This document shows, in pieces, positions 57,253 through 64,000 of a stretch of DNA of 64,000 nucleotides. The stretch is from Vibrio sp. Of7-15. Its GTDB lineage: Bacteria; Pseudomonadota; Gammaproteobacteria; Enterobacterales; Vibrionaceae. Both the position numbers and the translations under genes were made by a program. The notes beneath the pieces were generated by a model. It worked only from the letters and a program-made list of their open reading frames with translations. It was not told where the DNA came from and made no database searches. The first letter of the stretch is position 1, and each line of letters begins with the position of its first letter. The DNA is taken from contig NZ_JAKRGH010000005.1 in NCBI RefSeq assembly GCF_022347565.1, positions 62,001-126,000 on the forward strand. Direction: 5' to 3'.

Positions 57253-58116
57253 TTATTCGATATTTTGGATTTGCTCACGCATTTGTTCGATCAATACTTT
57301 TAGCTCGACACCAGAAGCGGTGATGTCAGTACTGATGGATTTTGAAGCTAGCGTGTTTGATTCACGATTGAATTCTTGCATCATGAAATCCAAACGACGA
57401 CCCACAGCCCCACCTTTTTTCAAGATGTTAGTGGTTTCTTTTACGTGAGAATCTAAGCGATCCAGCTCTTCTGCCACATCCACTTTTTGCGCCAGTAAGA
57501 TGAGCTCTTGCTCAACACGAGTTGCATCCAGCTCAATTTTGGCTTCTTCAAATTTCGTGGTTAAGCGCTCACGTTGCCATTCTAGGATTTCTGGCATACG
57601 GGCACGAACCTTAACCGCTTCATCAGTAATGGCAGATAGACGTTGCTCAATCAGAGCTTTCATGTTGTCGCCTTCACGAGCGCGAGCGGCGATGAAATCA
57701 TCTACAGCTAAATCGAATTCGGTTAATAGCTCTTTATTGATGGCATCAAAGTCTTGCTCTGGTGCTTCCATTACACCTTGCCATTGCAGAACCTGGAATG
57801 GGTTGATGTTGCCTTCACCTGAGACTTCTTTTACCCAGCGTGCAGCATGGATCACTTGCTTTGCTAAGTCTTCGTTGATTTTTAGCTCGCCTTTTGCGTT
57901 TGGATTCGCTTCAAAACGCAGATGACATTCCACTTTACCGCGAGCAAGGCGCTTACGAAAACGCTCGCGCAGCACAGGCTCTAAGCCTCGAAATTGCTCT
58001 GGCATGCGAAAGTAAGTTTCTAGGTAACGTTGGTTTACTGAACGGATTTCCCATACAGCGGTACCCCAATCGCCTTTTACTTCGCGGCGGGCATAAGCGG
58101 TCATGCTATAAATCAT
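57253..58116 (-). CDS. yicC: YicC-family endoribonuclease
   Basis: A 287-residue protein. The N-terminal SMTAYARREVKGDWG and RSVNQRYLETYFRMPEQFR match YicC, and the C-terminal DUF1732 section contains RLDFMMQEFNRESNTLASKS. YicC is reported as a stress-related endoribonuclease acting on small RNAs. I use ATG 58116 with AAGGAC nine bases upstream; a TTG two codons earlier is also in frame. It is divergent from rph. Confidence 0.95.
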   Translation of the reverse strand: MIYSMTAYARREVKGDWGTAVWEIRSVNQRYLETYFRMPEQFRGLEPVLRERFRKRLARGKVECHLRFEANPNAKGELKINEDLAKQVIHAARWVKEVSGEGNINPFQVLQWQGVMEAPEQDFDAINKELLTEFDLAVDDFIAARAREGDNMKALIEQRLSAITDEAVKVRARMPEILEWQRERLTTKFEEAKIELDATRVEQELILLAQKVDVAEELDRLDSHVKETTNILKKGGAVGRRLDFMMQEFNRESNTLASKSISTDITASGVELKVLIEQMREQIQNIE

Positions 58117-58148
58117 TGGCAAGTGGTCCTTAAATTATGATTGGCGCA

Positions 58149-58177
58149 ATTATACGCGCCGCGCCGACCGAAACCAA
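58149..58177 (-). promoter_or_regulatory. Predicted sigma-70 promoter of yicC
   Basis: Minus strand: -35 TTGGTT (58177-58172) and -10 TATAAT (58154-58149), spacing 17. It faces away from the rph -10 hexamer. Confidence 0.6.
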
Positions 58178-58200
58178 TAGCACCAAGGCGACAGAGTCGA

Positions 58201-58206
58201 TATAAT
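58201..58206 (+). promoter_or_regulatory. -10 element of the rph promoter
   Basis: Perfect TATAAT 34 bases before the rph ATG. No good -35 hexamer at 16-18 spacing is visible, so this needs an activator or is weak. Confidence 0.5.
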
Positions 58207-58239
58207 CGCGTGTTAATGTCCAGATAAAGGTAGAATTTG

Positions 58240-58956
58240 ATGCGTCCAAGCGGAAGAACAGCCAACCAAGTCCGTCCTATCACCATCACTCGCAACTTTA
58301 CAGCCCATGCTGAAGGCTCTGTTTTAGTCGAGTTTGGTAACACCAAAGTGATTTGTACGGCGAGCGTAGAAGAAAATGTACCTCGCTGGTTAAAAGGAAA
58401 AGGTAAAGGTTGGGTAACCGCTGAGTATGGCATGCTACCTCGTGCGACTCATACCCGTAATCGTCGTGAAGCGGCCAGTGGTAAGCAAGGCGGTCGTACG
58501 ATGGAAATTCAACGTCTAATTGCTCGTAGCTTACGTGCCGCGGTTGATTTAGAAGTACTGGGCGAGCAGATGATCACTGTGGATTGTGATGTCATTCAAG
58601 CTGATGGTGGTACGCGCACCGCTTCTATTACAGGTGCAAGTGTGGCGTTAGCCGATGCTATCAACCATTTATTGGCTAATGGCAAGTTGAAAAAGAACCC
58701 GATGCTAGGCCACATTGCGGCTGTTTCTGTGGGTATCTATGAAGGTAATGCAGTGTGCGACCTGGATTATCTTGAAGATTCTGCAGCAGAAACCGACATG
58801 AACGTTGTGATGACGGAAGATGGCAAAATGATTGAAGTACAGGGCACAGCAGAAGGTGCACCATTCAGTCATGAAGAGTTGTTGGATATGTTAGCACTGG
58901 CCAAACAAGGCATCAGTGATATTAACGTCATCCAGAAAGCGTCGCTGGAAAATTAA
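58240..58956 (+). CDS. rph: Ribonuclease PH
   Basis: A 238-residue phosphorolytic 3'-5' exoribonuclease that trims tRNA 3' ends, the same length as intact Rph. The Arg-rich phosphate site ([24 protein letters not shown]) is intact and the frame is complete, unlike the frameshifted rph of E. coli K-12. I use ATG 58240 with AAAGG upstream. It is followed by an attenuator-like terminator, then pyrE. Confidence 0.98.
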   Translation: MRPSGRTANQVRPITITRNFTAHAEGSVLVEFGNTKVICTASVEENVPRWLKGKGKGWVTAEYGMLPRATHTRNRREAASGKQGGRTMEIQRLIARSLRAAVDLEVLGEQMITVDCDVIQADGGTRTASITGASVALADAINHLLANGKLKKNPMLGHIAAVSVGIYEGNAVCDLDYLEDSAAETDMNVVMTEDGKMIEVQGTAEGAPFSHEELLDMLALAKQGISDINVIQKASLEN

Positions 58957-58963
58957 TGATTTT

Positions 58964-58992
58964 AAACGGTTCCTATTGGAGCCGTTTTTTTT
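58964..58992 (+). terminator. Attenuator-like terminator between rph and pyrE
   Basis: A 10-bp stem AAACGGTTCC (58964-58973) / GGAGCCGTTT (58978-58987), one G-U pair, then a T-run to 58992. It starts 8 bases after the rph stop. In E. coli pyrE is controlled by UTP-sensitive attenuation at this position. Confidence 0.9.
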
Positions 58993-59083
58993 GGCTAAAA
59001 GTTAGCTTAGAGCATGGAGTACAGAAAGTTCGTAAGATTTTTTGTGCGATTATTTACTCAGTAAGACAAAAAGAGGAAAACAC

Positions 59084-59725
59084 ATGAAAGCGTATCAACG
59101 TCAGTTCATTGAATTCGCCCTAGAGAAAGGCGTGCTGAAATTTGGTGAGTTTACTTTGAAGTCTGGACGTAAGAGCCCTTATTTTTTTAACGCAGGCCTA
59201 TTTAATACTGGCCGTGATTTGGCTCGCTTAGGTCGCTTTTATGCAGAAGCATTAGTGGATGCTGGTATTGATTACGATGTGCTATTTGGCCCCGCATACA
59301 AAGGGATCCCTATTGCCACAACAACGGCGGTTGCGTTAGCGGATCACCATGATGTTGACACGCCATATTGTTTTAATCGCAAAGAAGCGAAAACACACGG
59401 TGAAGGTGGTAGTTTGGTGGGTAGCCCACTAGAAGGGCGTATTATGTTGGTGGATGATGTGATCACTGCTGGTACGGCGATTCGTGAATCCATGGAAATC
59501 ATTAAAGCGTGTGGTGCTGATTTGGCTGGTGTACTGGTGGCGATTGACCGTCAGGAGAAAGGCAAAGCGGAGCTGTCAGCGATTCAAGAAGTTGAGCGTG
59601 ATTTTGGGTGCTCTGTGGTTTCTATCGTAAGCCTTACTGATGTGGTGACGTATCTTGAAGAGCAAGGCGATCAGCAGCAACACCTTGAAGCGGTAAAAGC
59701 GTATCGTGCTGAGTTCGGCATTTAA
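59084..59725 (+). CDS. pyrE: Orotate phosphoribosyltransferase
   Basis: A 213-residue enzyme joining orotate and PRPP to OMP in pyrimidine synthesis. The PRPP motif [14 protein letters not shown] and the FGPAYKGIP loop are present, as is the catalytic loop [11 protein letters not shown] start at ATG 59084, with AGAGGA upstream; an open frame from 59042 is unlikely. It is 127 bp after rph with an attenuator between. A strong terminator follows. Confidence 0.98.
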   Translation: MKAYQRQFIEFALEKGVLKFGEFTLKSGRKSPYFFNAGLFNTGRDLARLGRFYAEALVDAGIDYDVLFGPAYKGIPIATTTAVALADHHDVDTPYCFNRKEAKTHGEGGSLVGSPLEGRIMLVDDVITAGTAIRESMEIIKACGADLAGVLVAIDRQEKGKAELSAIQEVERDFGCSVVSIVSLTDVVTYLEEQGDQQQHLEAVKAYRAEFGI

Positions 59726-59756
59726 TCACTGACGTTGTGGTTCAATATTCGGTAAT

Positions 59757-59784
59757 AAAAAAGCGGCTGAGTAGCCGCTTTTTT
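59757..59784. terminator. Bidirectional terminator between pyrE and the acyltransferase
   Basis: A 12-bp stem AAAAAAGCGGCT (59757-59768) / AGCCGCTTTTTT (59773-59784), loop GAGT. It works for both convergent genes. Confidence 0.93.
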
Positions 59785-59795
59785 GTTGGATATTG

Positions 59796-60731
59796 TTAGT
59801 AGAGAGCATTTCTTTCTATGCCGTGAGGGCGAGATTTAAATCGCTTATGAAGCCACATGTATTGCCCCATGCCTCGTAGAATGACTTTTTCGATGGCTTT
59901 GTTCATGTAAGCTGCCGCTGCTTCTGGCTGCTTTCTCGGAAAGTTTTCATGGATCGCATCATCAATTAATAGTTCATAGTTACCTTGTTCATCTCGGTAA
60001 CCAGAAGCGGTTACGATGGCGCAGCGACTTAAATCCACTAGAAAGCTGGTGCCTGTGGTGGTACAGGCTTCTTCAACCGCAAAGAATGGAACAAACACAG
60101 AGTTATGGTGGCCGTAATCATGATCGGGTAGGTACCATAAACGCTTGCCTTGTTTTAGCACTCGTAGCATGCCTTTCATGTCTCGGCGATCAAGTAGAGT
60201 ATTGCCACCACGTGTTCGTCCCCAGTATTGAATAAAGTCATAGGCCGGGTTGCTGTGTGGACGGTACACGCCTGCTCCAGGGGCAAATAGGCTAAAAGCA
60301 CGGGCTGTGAGCTCTAGGTTTAAAGTATGGACACAAACCACTAGCACGCCTTTTTTATTGCGTTCAAACTCCAGCACTTCCTCAGTATTTGTTAAGGTAA
60401 AATGCTTTTGGATACGCCAATCTGGCCAAAACCATGCCATGCCCGTTTCAAAAATGGCAAGGCCCGCATTTTTAAAGTTTTCGATAACAAGCGCTTCTAC
60501 CTCTTCTGCGGGCATCTCAGGGAAGCTCAGCTCTAAGTTTCGCCTTGCAATATGAGCTCTGCTTGGGGCTAATTTAAGGGCAAGCATCCCTAATCCACGG
60601 CCAAGGCGAAGCTGTGCTTTATAAGACAGCACGGTATTAAGGAAAAACAGTAGGCCAAACCCGGCCCATACAGGCCAATATTTAGGGTGCAGCAGCTGCT
60701 TAGAAAAGGTTGGAATTTGATTTTTTTTCAT
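59796..60731 (-). CDS. lpxL: Lipid A secondary acyltransferase (LpxL/HtrB family)
   Basis: A 311-residue inner-membrane enzyme with one N-terminal helix (about 15-35). The catalytic H-x4-E motif is HTLNLE. The DHDYGHHNSVFVPFF and LHKRFKSRP regions are typical. It adds a secondary acyl chain to lipid A. In V. cholerae the locus carries two tandem relatives (VC0212 and VC0213, one named LpxN, which adds a hydroxy-fatty acid); here only one is present, so LpxL versus LpxN cannot be decided from context. It is 11 bp downstream of slmA. Confidence 0.88.
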   Translation of the reverse strand: MKKNQIPTFSKQLLHPKYWPVWAGFGLLFFLNTVLSYKAQLRLGRGLGMLALKLAPSRAHIARRNLELSFPEMPAEEVEALVIENFKNAGLAIFETGMAWFWPDWRIQKHFTLTNTEEVLEFERNKKGVLVVCVHTLNLELTARAFSLFAPGAGVYRPHSNPAYDFIQYWGRTRGGNTLLDRRDMKGMLRVLKQGKRLWYLPDHDYGHHNSVFVPFFAVEEACTTTGTSFLVDLSRCAIVTASGYRDEQGNYELLIDDAIHENFPRKQPEAAAAYMNKAIEKVILRGMGQYMWLHKRFKSRPHGIERNALY

Positions 60732-60742
60732 AGATATCGGTA

Positions 60743-61333
60743 TTAATTGATCTGAGCGTTTAACAGTGCCCAGTACTCATCAAAGTTGTCTGTTGGTTTG
60801 TATTTAAAATCAGAACGTACAAAGCGGCAGAAACTGCCTTCAATTTGCCCCAGTAGCTGAGAAGCTAAGATGCGTTCATCCACAGGAAAGGATTTTCCTT
60901 CACGTAATTTACGTTCACGCAGCACCTGTCGAAATTGTGTTTCAATCTTTTCAAATAATTGATTAATGCGATCACGCAGACGCTCGTTTTCAAACATCAG
61001 TGCGTGACCTGTCATGATGCGTGTTAAGCCAGGATTACGCTCTGCAAATACCAATAATAGTTGGAGCACCATTTTTATGCGATTTAAGGTGTCTTTTTCA
61101 TCGTCTAAAATTCGGTTTATACGAGACATTAATGAGTCTTCAATAAACTCAATTAAGCCTTCAAACATACGCGCTTTGCTTGGGAAGTGACGGTACAGTG
61201 CGGCTTCAGAAACACCGACCTGTTTGGCCAATTTAGCTGTGGTAATGCGTGATGCTCCTTCATTTGATTCAAGCATCATTGCCAGTGCTTGTAGGATTTC
61301 TTCACGGCGGTTAGGTTTTCTAGTGCCAGACAT
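60743..61333 (-). CDS. slmA: Nucleoid occlusion factor SlmA (TetR family)
   Basis: A 196-residue TetR-type protein. An N-terminal HTH ([13 protein letters not shown] and [30 protein letters not shown]) binds DNA; the rest is the helical dimerisation domain. SlmA binds specific chromosomal sites and blocks FtsZ ring formation over the nucleoid. It is upstream of the acyltransferase by 11 bp. In E. coli dut lies between coaBC and slmA; here a 181-bp gap holds no gene. Confidence 0.96.
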   Translation of the reverse strand: MSGTRKPNRREEILQALAMMLESNEGASRITTAKLAKQVGVSEAALYRHFPSKARMFEGLIEFIEDSLMSRINRILDDEKDTLNRIKMVLQLLLVFAERNPGLTRIMTGHALMFENERLRDRINQLFEKIETQFRQVLRERKLREGKSFPVDERILASQLLGQIEGSFCRFVRSDFKYKPTDNFDEYWALLNAQIN

Positions 61334-61514
61334 GAATTGCGGTTCCTTCTAATAACAACGGCTGCACGTACAGCAAAACGTGAGCATTCTAGCGACAAGC
61401 TGTAGGCGTGAAAACCTCTGCTTGGTATTTATGAGGGCTAATAATCATTGCTGAAAGATTCTGAGAGCTTGCTATCACATATTATGAAACAAGCTCGTGA
61501 CATTATGGGGGCAC

Positions 61515-62723
61515 TTATTTTGCGTTATAGAGTGCGATAATTTCATTCATTAACTGACTGCCTAATGACTCTTTGGACGTCAGAGGCAGCTTTTTATCAC
61601 CATTTGGCCAGAATAGGTGTAGGGCGTTGGAGTCGGAGTTAAACCCTTGTCCTTGCTCTGATACGTCATTGGCGCAGATGAGATCCAAGTTTTTGCGCTC
61701 TAGCTTACCGCGCGCGTATTGTTCGACCTCTTGTGTTTCAGCGGCAAAACCTACTGTAAACGGGCGCTGCTCTGTCATTCCGGCTACGGAGGCGACGATA
61801 TCAGGGTTTTTCACCATTTTGATTATCATTTCATCCGAGCCCGGGATCTTTTTCATTTTTTGATCTGCGATGGTGGCTGGTTTAAAGTCGGCAACGGCAG
61901 CACAGGCTACGAAGATATGGTGTTGTGGTGCGTGTGCCATTACAGCTTGATGCATTTGTTCTGCACTGTCGACATTGATTCGCTGAACTCCTTCCGGTGT
62001 GGCTAAATTAACAGGGCCGCTAACTAAAGTTACTTTAGCCCCTTGCTGAGCTGCGGCTTTGGCAATGGCGTAACCCATTTTCCCTGAACTGTGATTAGTG
62101 ATGTAGCGAACAGGATCTAAAGCTTCTCTGGTTGGCCCTGCGGTTAAAAGCAGAGAAACACCTTGTAAAGACTTTGGCGCAAAGAACTGTTCACAGTGTG
62201 ATACCAGCTCCATCGGCTCTAACATGCGGCCCGGGCCTACATCGCCACACGCTTGCTCACCCGAAGCCGGGCCCCAAATCATCAGATTACGTCGTTCTAG
62301 TGTTGCGAGATTGTCTTGTGTTGCCACATTACGAAACATTTGTTGGTTCATGGCTGGAGCCACAGCAACTGGTGCGTCTGTAGCAAGAATCAGTGTAGTC
62401 AGTAAATCATTGCCCATTCCCGCCGCCATGCGAGCGATGAGATCGGCGGTTGCTGGGGCTAATAAAATAAGATCTGCCCATTTGGCCAGTTCAATGTGGC
62501 CCATTGATGCTTCAGCGGCCGGGTCTAACAAGCTGTCAGAGACGGGCCGACCCGATACGGCTTGCATGGTTAAAGGGGTAATAAACTCTTTGGCTGCGTT
62601 GGTCATGACAACCTGTACTTGTGCACCACGCTCAATTAACCGACGCGTTAAATCTGCACATTTGTAAGCAGCGATACCGCCACCAATCCCTAATAAAATT
62701 TTTTTTCCTGCGAGTGTCTGCAT
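61515..62723 (-). CDS. coaBC: Bifunctional phosphopantothenoylcysteine decarboxylase/synthetase
   Basis: A 402-residue fusion that performs two consecutive steps of coenzyme A synthesis. The N-terminal CoaC flavodomain (about 1-185) has [21 protein letters not shown] with the catalytic His, PAMNQQM and [10 protein letters not shown]. The C-terminal CoaB domain has [12 protein letters not shown] and the KMKKI lysine region. The start ATG 62723 has a GGAGG site. It is divergent from radC. Confidence 0.97.
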   Translation of the reverse strand: MQTLAGKKILLGIGGGIAAYKCADLTRRLIERGAQVQVVMTNAAKEFITPLTMQAVSGRPVSDSLLDPAAEASMGHIELAKWADLILLAPATADLIARMAAGMGNDLLTTLILATDAPVAVAPAMNQQMFRNVATQDNLATLERRNLMIWGPASGEQACGDVGPGRMLEPMELVSHCEQFFAPKSLQGVSLLLTAGPTREALDPVRYITNHSSGKMGYAIAKAAAQQGAKVTLVSGPVNLATPEGVQRINVDSAEQMHQAVMAHAPQHHIFVACAAVADFKPATIADQKMKKIPGSDEMIIKMVKNPDIVASVAGMTEQRPFTVGFAAETQEVEQYARGKLERKNLDLICANDVSEQGQGFNSDSNALHLFWPNGDKKLPLTSKESLGSQLMNEIIALYNAK

Positions 62724-62940
62724 CTGTATCCGCCTCCAAAGTTTGCGCTACACGATAGCATAAAACGGTATTTTACAAACCTGAGTCGCATCAATTGAGT
62801 GGGAGCTCTGCCTCAAGATAAGGTGTAAAAAGTGTGTGCAACGTATTGTTATGAGAAACCATTCGCAGGCTTTTTTATTGGTGTTGTTCTGTGCTCTTAA
62901 AGGCGTTGTGATAGGAGAACACAAGAATTTAGGGCCTGCG

Positions 62941-63615
62941 ATGACTGTAAAAAATCTACCATTAGAATCTCGACCACGTGAAAAGCTGTTAATGAAAGGG
63001 GCGCAAGCATTGTCTGATGCTGAACTATTGGCCATCTTCTTGCGAACGGGTATTAAAGGAATGAATGCTATTGAACTTGCTGATTATTTGGTCGAGGAAT
63101 TTGGCTCGTTACGGGGGCTGCTTGGGGCGAGTAAAAGTCAATTCTGTCGCCATAAAGGGTTAGGGGAAGCAAAATACGCGCAATTGCAGGCGGTGGTGGA
63201 AATGACACAACGGTATTTGGCTGAGGTGATACAAAAAGAAGATGCATTAACCAGCCCTGAGCACACCAAACGTTATCTAACTTCTGTGCTGCGAGATAGG
63301 CGACGAGAGGCGTTTTATGTGCTGTATTTGGATAATCAAAACAGAGTGATGAGTGATGAAGTGTTATTTGAAGGCACGATTGATGCTGCCAGTGTGTACC
63401 CTCGGGAAGTGGTGCGACGCTCACTGGAAGTGAATGCAGCCGCTCTAATTTTAGCTCACAACCACCCGTCTGGGGTTGCCGAACCAAGCCAAGCGGACAG
63501 AAGTATTACACGGCGAATTTCAGACGCCCTTGCCTTGGTCGATATTCGAGTTTTAGACCATTTTATCATCGGTGATGGTGAGATAGTTTCCTTCGCAGAA
63601 CGAGGCTGGATTTGA
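62941..63615 (+). CDS. radC: RadC family JAB1/MPN-domain protein
   Basis: A 224-residue protein. An HhH-like N-terminus ([22 protein letters not shown]) is followed by a JAMM/MPN+ metalloprotease-like domain with the E-x-n-HxHP-x10-D signature ([16 protein letters not shown], His173 and His175). The biochemical role of RadC is unsettled; the old name as a DNA-repair protein in E. coli arose from a recG allele. I use ATG 62941 with AGGG upstream; the open frame back to 62836 is less likely. It precedes rpmB, as in E. coli. Confidence 0.95.
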   Translation: MTVKNLPLESRPREKLLMKGAQALSDAELLAIFLRTGIKGMNAIELADYLVEEFGSLRGLLGASKSQFCRHKGLGEAKYAQLQAVVEMTQRYLAEVIQKEDALTSPEHTKRYLTSVLRDRRREAFYVLYLDNQNRVMSDEVLFEGTIDAASVYPREVVRRSLEVNAAALILAHNHPSGVAEPSQADRSITRRISDALALVDIRVLDHFIIGDGEIVSFAERGWI

Positions 63616-63665
63616 TTTCGACGAAAAAAAGATCAAAAAATCCATGAAAAAGGATTGCTTCGGGC

Positions 63666-63694
63666 TTGAGGAATGGGGTTCTACTTAGTATAAT
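63666..63694 (+). promoter_or_regulatory. Sigma-70 promoter of rpmB
   Basis: -35 TTGAGG (63666-63671), 17-bp spacer, -10 TATAAT (63689-63694). It lies about 108 bases before the rpmB ATG, leaving a short leader. Confidence 0.85.
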
Positions 63695-63801
63695 GCGCGA
63701 CCTTTGATAGCCTTGAAATGGGATTTTTAAGAGAAAAATTTCCATTGTGGTGTAGTGCCACCAAGGTGATATCGAGCTGAAACGATTTGGAGAAGACAGC
63801 A

Positions 63802-64000
63802 ATGTCCCGAGTATGCCAAGTAACTGGTAAGCGTCCTGCAGTTGGTAACAACCGCTCACACGCAAAAAATGCCACCAAGCGTCGTTTTCTGCCGAACCTA
63901 CAAACTCATCGTTTCTGGGTAGAAAGCGAAAAGCGTTTCGTTAAACTTCGTCTTACCGCTAAAGGTATGCGTATTATTGATAAGAAAGGCATCGATGCTG
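63802..64000 (+). CDS. rpmB: 50S ribosomal protein L28 (partial, 3' end outside the window)
   Basis: The first 66 codons of L28 are visible ([35 protein letters not shown]), from the usual total of about 78. The start ATG has GGAGA upstream. It is the first gene of the rpmB-rpmG operon, with its own sigma-70 promoter at 63666-63694. The missing end is outside the window. Confidence 0.97.

Noticed and set aside
62224-62667. 147-codon plus-strand frame opposite coaBC
   Set aside because: Antisense shadow of the bifunctional CoaBC gene.

Overview
This window is chromosomal DNA of a gammaproteobacterium, almost certainly of the family Vibrionaceae and probably a Vibrio. The evidence is gene content and order. 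A CsrB/CsrC-type RNA lies beside yihI and hemN. There is a glnA-DUF4124-glnL-glnG nitrogen block, a complete type II secretion operon in the order C to N followed by nudE-cysQ, and the blocks tex/greB/ompR-envZ, gmk-rpoZ-spoT-trmH-recG, yicC/rph-pyrE and slmA/coaBC/radC/rpmB. Names rest on recognised motifs and neighbourhood; no database search was run.

Layout. 1-303: 3' part of a GGA-rich sRNA with an intrinsic terminator. 418-3588: methyltransferase, yihI, a DUF2489 protein and hemN. 3733-7396 (minus): adenosine deaminase and a dCache-HAMP-GGDEF-EAL protein. 7487-12252 (minus): glnG, glnL, a DUF4124 protein and glnA, with a sigma-54 promoter and NtrC sites ahead of glnA and another NtrC site at the start of glnL. 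12912-14741: typA. 14845-19853: DUF2959 lipoprotein, yihY, dtd, a GNAT-thioesterase fusion and an AsmA-like protein. 20037-23297 (minus): pckA, hslO and hslR. 23572-34968: gspCDEFGHIJKLMN, densely packed with many overlapping ends. 35037-39333: nudE, cysQ, nfuA, gntX/comF, bioH and a small conserved-looking protein. 39381-43671: tex, an unknown lipoprotein and greB.

43698-46630 (minus) is the clearest accessory region. It holds three overlapping A+T-rich genes: a GT25-type glycosyltransferase, an O-antigen-ligase-like membrane protein and a glycosyltransferase-like protein of unknown family. They sit between greB and ompR and look like acquired cell-surface polysaccharide genes. From 47141 the window returns to housekeeping genes: ompR-envZ (with a terminator hairpin between them), a purine permease behind a perfect PurR-like palindrome, recG, trmH, spoT, rpoZ, gmk, yicC, rph-pyrE (with an attenuator-like terminator), a lipid A acyltransferase, slmA, coaBC, radC and the start of rpmB.

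How the genes work together. Nitrogen control (glnLG acting on glnA), stringent response and nucleotide genes (spoT, gmk, rpoZ, pyrE, purine permease), envelope building and osmosensing (lpxL-like gene, LPS trio, ompR/envZ, AsmA-like protein) and type II protein export are all represented. I found no CRISPR array, IS element, integrase, tRNA or rRNA. I saw no clearly undescribed multi-gene system. The best candidates for new biology are the AT-rich surface-polysaccharide insert, the orphan lipoprotein beside it, and several regulatory sites.
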